Origin: Paenibacillus azoreducens
GTDB taxonomy: Bacteria; Bacillota; Bacilli; Paenibacillales; Paenibacillaceae
Reading direction: 5' to 3'
DNA length: 64,000 bases
Assembly: GCF_021654775.1 (NCBI RefSeq)
Contig: NZ_AP025343.1
Span: 3,191,501-3,255,500, forward strand
Shown here one piece after another: positions 62,471 to 64,000 of the stretch (its first letter is position 1; every line of letters begins with the position of its first letter). The notes below the pieces were generated by a model that worked only from the letters and a program-made list of their open reading frames with translations, did not search any database and had not been told where the DNA came from. The position numbers and the translations under genes were made by a program.

Positions 62471-62498
62471 TTGACTGTGTAGTGTATAATTATATAAT
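62471..62498 (+). promoter_or_regulatory. SigA-type promoter of CNNM/CorC gene
   Basis: TTGACT (62471-62476) and TATAAT (62493-62498) with a 16-bp spacer. It leaves a leader of about 150 nt that includes the 8-codon ORF at 62620. Confidence 0.65.
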
Positions 62499-62619
62499 TA
62501 AAGATATATTCCAAAATAATACACAGAATCGGGGTGGATCCATTGGGAAGTTGATGGTGAACACATTTTTCATGCATGGTGTTGCATACAACTTTAAAAT
62601 ACGAAGGAGGTGTACCTAT

Positions 62620-62646
62620 TTGCCGATCAAGACGTACGGTGAATAG
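62620..62646 (+). CDS. 8-codon leader ORF upstream of CNNM/CorC gene
   Basis: TTG-CCG-ATC-AAG-ACG-TAC-GGT-GAA-TAG would encode MPIKTYGE. It has the strongest ribosome site in the area (AAGGAGGTG, 9 nt upstream). Its stop is 8 nt before the TTG of the downstream gene, whose own site (AGG) is poor. This arrangement points to translational coupling or a leader peptide. Confidence 0.5.
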   Translation: MPIKTYGE

Positions 62647-62654
62647 GAAAAGGA

Positions 62655-63971
62655 TTGGCTGACCCCTTACCGAGTTTGTTCAATTTGATCTGGGTAGTGG
62701 TATTGGTATTATTGAATGGTTTTTTTGTCTCCGCCGAATTTGCGATGGTGAAAATAAGGAGCAGCCGCGTGGAGACGTTGGTGGACGAAGGCCGCAAAGG
62801 TTCTTTATTTGCCCGCAGCATCGTCAATAATCTGGATGCCTATTTATCTGCCTGTCAGCTTGGCATTACACTCGCTTCATTGGGACTTGGATGGCTGGGA
62901 GAACCGGTCGTGGCAAGACTTGTAAGACCTGTGATTCACGCTTTGGGCTTTGGAGAAGCCACTGTTCATGGAATCGCCGTCGTGATTGCGTTCCTGATCA
63001 TTACGATTTTGCATATCGTGCTTGGAGAACTGGCGCCGAAATCCATGGCGATCCGCAATAGCGAATCCGTCGTGCTGCTGTCAGCCGCTCCAATGGTTTA
63101 TTTTTATAAGTTGATGTATCCTTTGATCTGGGTATTAAACGGGCTTGCCAATGCTTTATTGCGTTTGTTTAAAATCGCACCGGCTTCAGAATCCGATTCC
63201 GCCCATACGGAGGAGGAGATACGGGTATTGATGAAGGAAAGCAACAAGAACGGCCTGATTGACAACACGGAGCTAGCGCTCGTCGACAATATTTTTGATT
63301 TTACGGAGACGACCGGCCGGGAAATCATGATTCCCCGTACGGAGATGATATGCCTGAATACGCAGTTATCCCGTGAGGAAAATATTGAAATTGCCTATGA
63401 AGGCATGAGAACCCGATACCCGGTTTGCGATGGCGATAAGGATCATATTATCGGATTTATCCATATCAAGGATTTATTGCGTTCTACTGTGGTTGAATAC
63501 AATTCTTTAATTCGTCCGATCCTGACCGTACCTGAGTCCATTCAGATCAGCGCTTTACTGAAACTGATGCAGCGGAACAAGACCCAGATTGCCATTCTGA
63601 TCGATGAGTATGGAGGCACATCCGGACTTGTTACCCTGGAAGACATTATGGAAGAAATCGTCGGAGAAATCCAGGATGAATTTGATGAAGAACGTCCTGG
63701 CATTGAAATGATTCATGAAAGTGAATATTCGATTGACGGATTGATGCTCATTGACGAAATCAACGAACGGTTTGGACTCGAGCTGGATACGACGGACTAC
63801 GATACCGTAGGCGGTTGGTTATATTCCCGCATCGAGGCAATTCCCCCTCAGAAGGGGCAATCGGCTGAAGTCGATGGTCATGTTTTCATAGTGGAAGAAA
63901 CGGATCATAAGCGCATATCAAGGATTAAGCTGATTAAACCTCAAATGATGGTAGAGGAAGCGGGCGCTTAA
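62655..63971 (+). CDS. CNNM/CorC (HlyC) family transporter-like protein
   Basis: 438 aa. DUF21/CNNM membrane domain (about 1-190, starting LFNLIWVVVLVLLNGFFVSAEFAMVKIRSSR), CBS-domain pair (about 205-330, IMIPRTEMICLN...LIDEYGGTSGLVTLEDIMEEIVGEIQDE) and a C-terminal CorC_HlyC domain (about 345-430). Relatives export Mg2+ or other cations; the name hemolysin is historical. TTG 62655 is the only plausible start because an in-frame TGA lies at 62640. Coupled to the leader ORF. Confidence 0.9.
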   Translation: MADPLPSLFNLIWVVVLVLLNGFFVSAEFAMVKIRSSRVETLVDEGRKGSLFARSIVNNLDAYLSACQLGITLASLGLGWLGEPVVARLVRPVIHALGFGEATVHGIAVVIAFLIITILHIVLGELAPKSMAIRNSESVVLLSAAPMVYFYKLMYPLIWVLNGLANALLRLFKIAPASESDSAHTEEEIRVLMKESNKNGLIDNTELALVDNIFDFTETTGREIMIPRTEMICLNTQLSREENIEIAYEGMRTRYPVCDGDKDHIIGFIHIKDLLRSTVVEYNSLIRPILTVPESIQISALLKLMQRNKTQIAILIDEYGGTSGLVTLEDIMEEIVGEIQDEFDEERPGIEMIHESEYSIDGLMLIDEINERFGLELDTTDYDTVGGWLYSRIEAIPPQKGQSAEVDGHVFIVEETDHKRISRIKLIKPQMMVEEAGA

Positions 63972-64000
63972 AGTGTAAATAAATGTGGAGCACGGTGCTA

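Overview
The window looks like chromosome of a moderate-GC, endospore-forming Gram-positive bacterium, most likely Paenibacillus or a close relative. The support is strong AGGAGG ribosome sites with frequent TTG/GTG starts, lipobox lipoproteins, a subtilisin-like protease with SLH domains, the spore-cortex pair CwlJ/GerQ, ABC sugar importers without their own ATPase, a ydaO/yuaA c-di-AMP riboswitch, and a PspA-DUF350-DUF4178-DUF4247 membrane-stress cluster. No rRNA, tRNA or CRISPR array was seen.

Layout. 0-6 kb: glycogen metabolism (glgC fragment, glgB, glgA) and a cytoplasmic GH13 maltodextrin hydrolase. 6-8.4 kb: an Art-type polar amino acid ABC transporter. 8.6-10.5 kb: riboswitch-controlled LysM-3D wall protein and a polysaccharide deacetylase. 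10.6-13.8 kb: LpdD-like protein and the pspA cluster. 13.9-15.7 kb: moeA-mobB. 15.8-17.2 kb: a DUF5946 gene behind a MerR-type promoter, then two kinds of non-coding repeat. 17.2-20 kb: XerS-type recombinase, acetyltransferase, aldo/keto reductase. 20.1-23.8 kb: a flavinylated lipoprotein reductase with a urocanate-reductase active site, with an IS3 element inserted in its terminator. 23.8-26.5 kb: a MITE-like repeat, an amidohydrolase and a small coiled-coil protein. 26.5-31.4 kb: a 1616-aa surface protease. 31.8-37 kb: a sugar importer and an alkaline phosphatase. 37.1-38.8 kb: DUF1697 protein, membrane protein and PadR regulator. 38.9-44.1 kb: nosD-nosL-nosY-nosF, a HAD phosphatase and a Crp/Fnr regulator. 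44.1-45.2 kb: a Vat acetyltransferase behind an attenuator-like leader. 45.3-47.1 kb: a repeat array and a second tyrosine recombinase beside a 28-bp dyad. 47.2-54 kb: divergent SRAP protein, nitroreductase, amino acid permease, BNR lipoprotein, a Cys-rich microprotein, DUF2500 protein and an SDR. 54.2-57.5 kb: a secreted protein with an internal duplication, a second MITE-like copy and a two-P-loop protein. 57.6-61 kb: ugpA-ugpE-ugpB behind a Pho-box-like array. 61.2-64 kb: cwlJ, gerQ and a CNNM/CorC-type transporter behind an 8-codon leader ORF.

Main observations. (1) Three CRP/FNR-type boxes (TGTGA-N6-TCACA) lie at the class II activation distance from a -10 element, before the urocanate reductase-like gene, the nos cluster and the Cys-rich microprotein; a Crp/Fnr-family regulator is encoded in the same window. 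This suggests an anaerobic or electron-acceptor regulon. (2) The reductase carries Tyr389/Asp404/Arg427/His536/Arg576 with the spacing recalled for urocanate reductase UrdA. (3) Three same-strand 28-bp sites carry the conserved right arm of the Firmicute dif site. A different near-palindromic 11-6-11 site sits next to the second tyrosine recombinase. (4) Several non-coding repeat families recur: a TAACGGACAC/TAACGAAAC family in mirrored arrays, a 33-nt degenerate tandem repeat and a 205-285-bp structured element with terminal inverted repeats.
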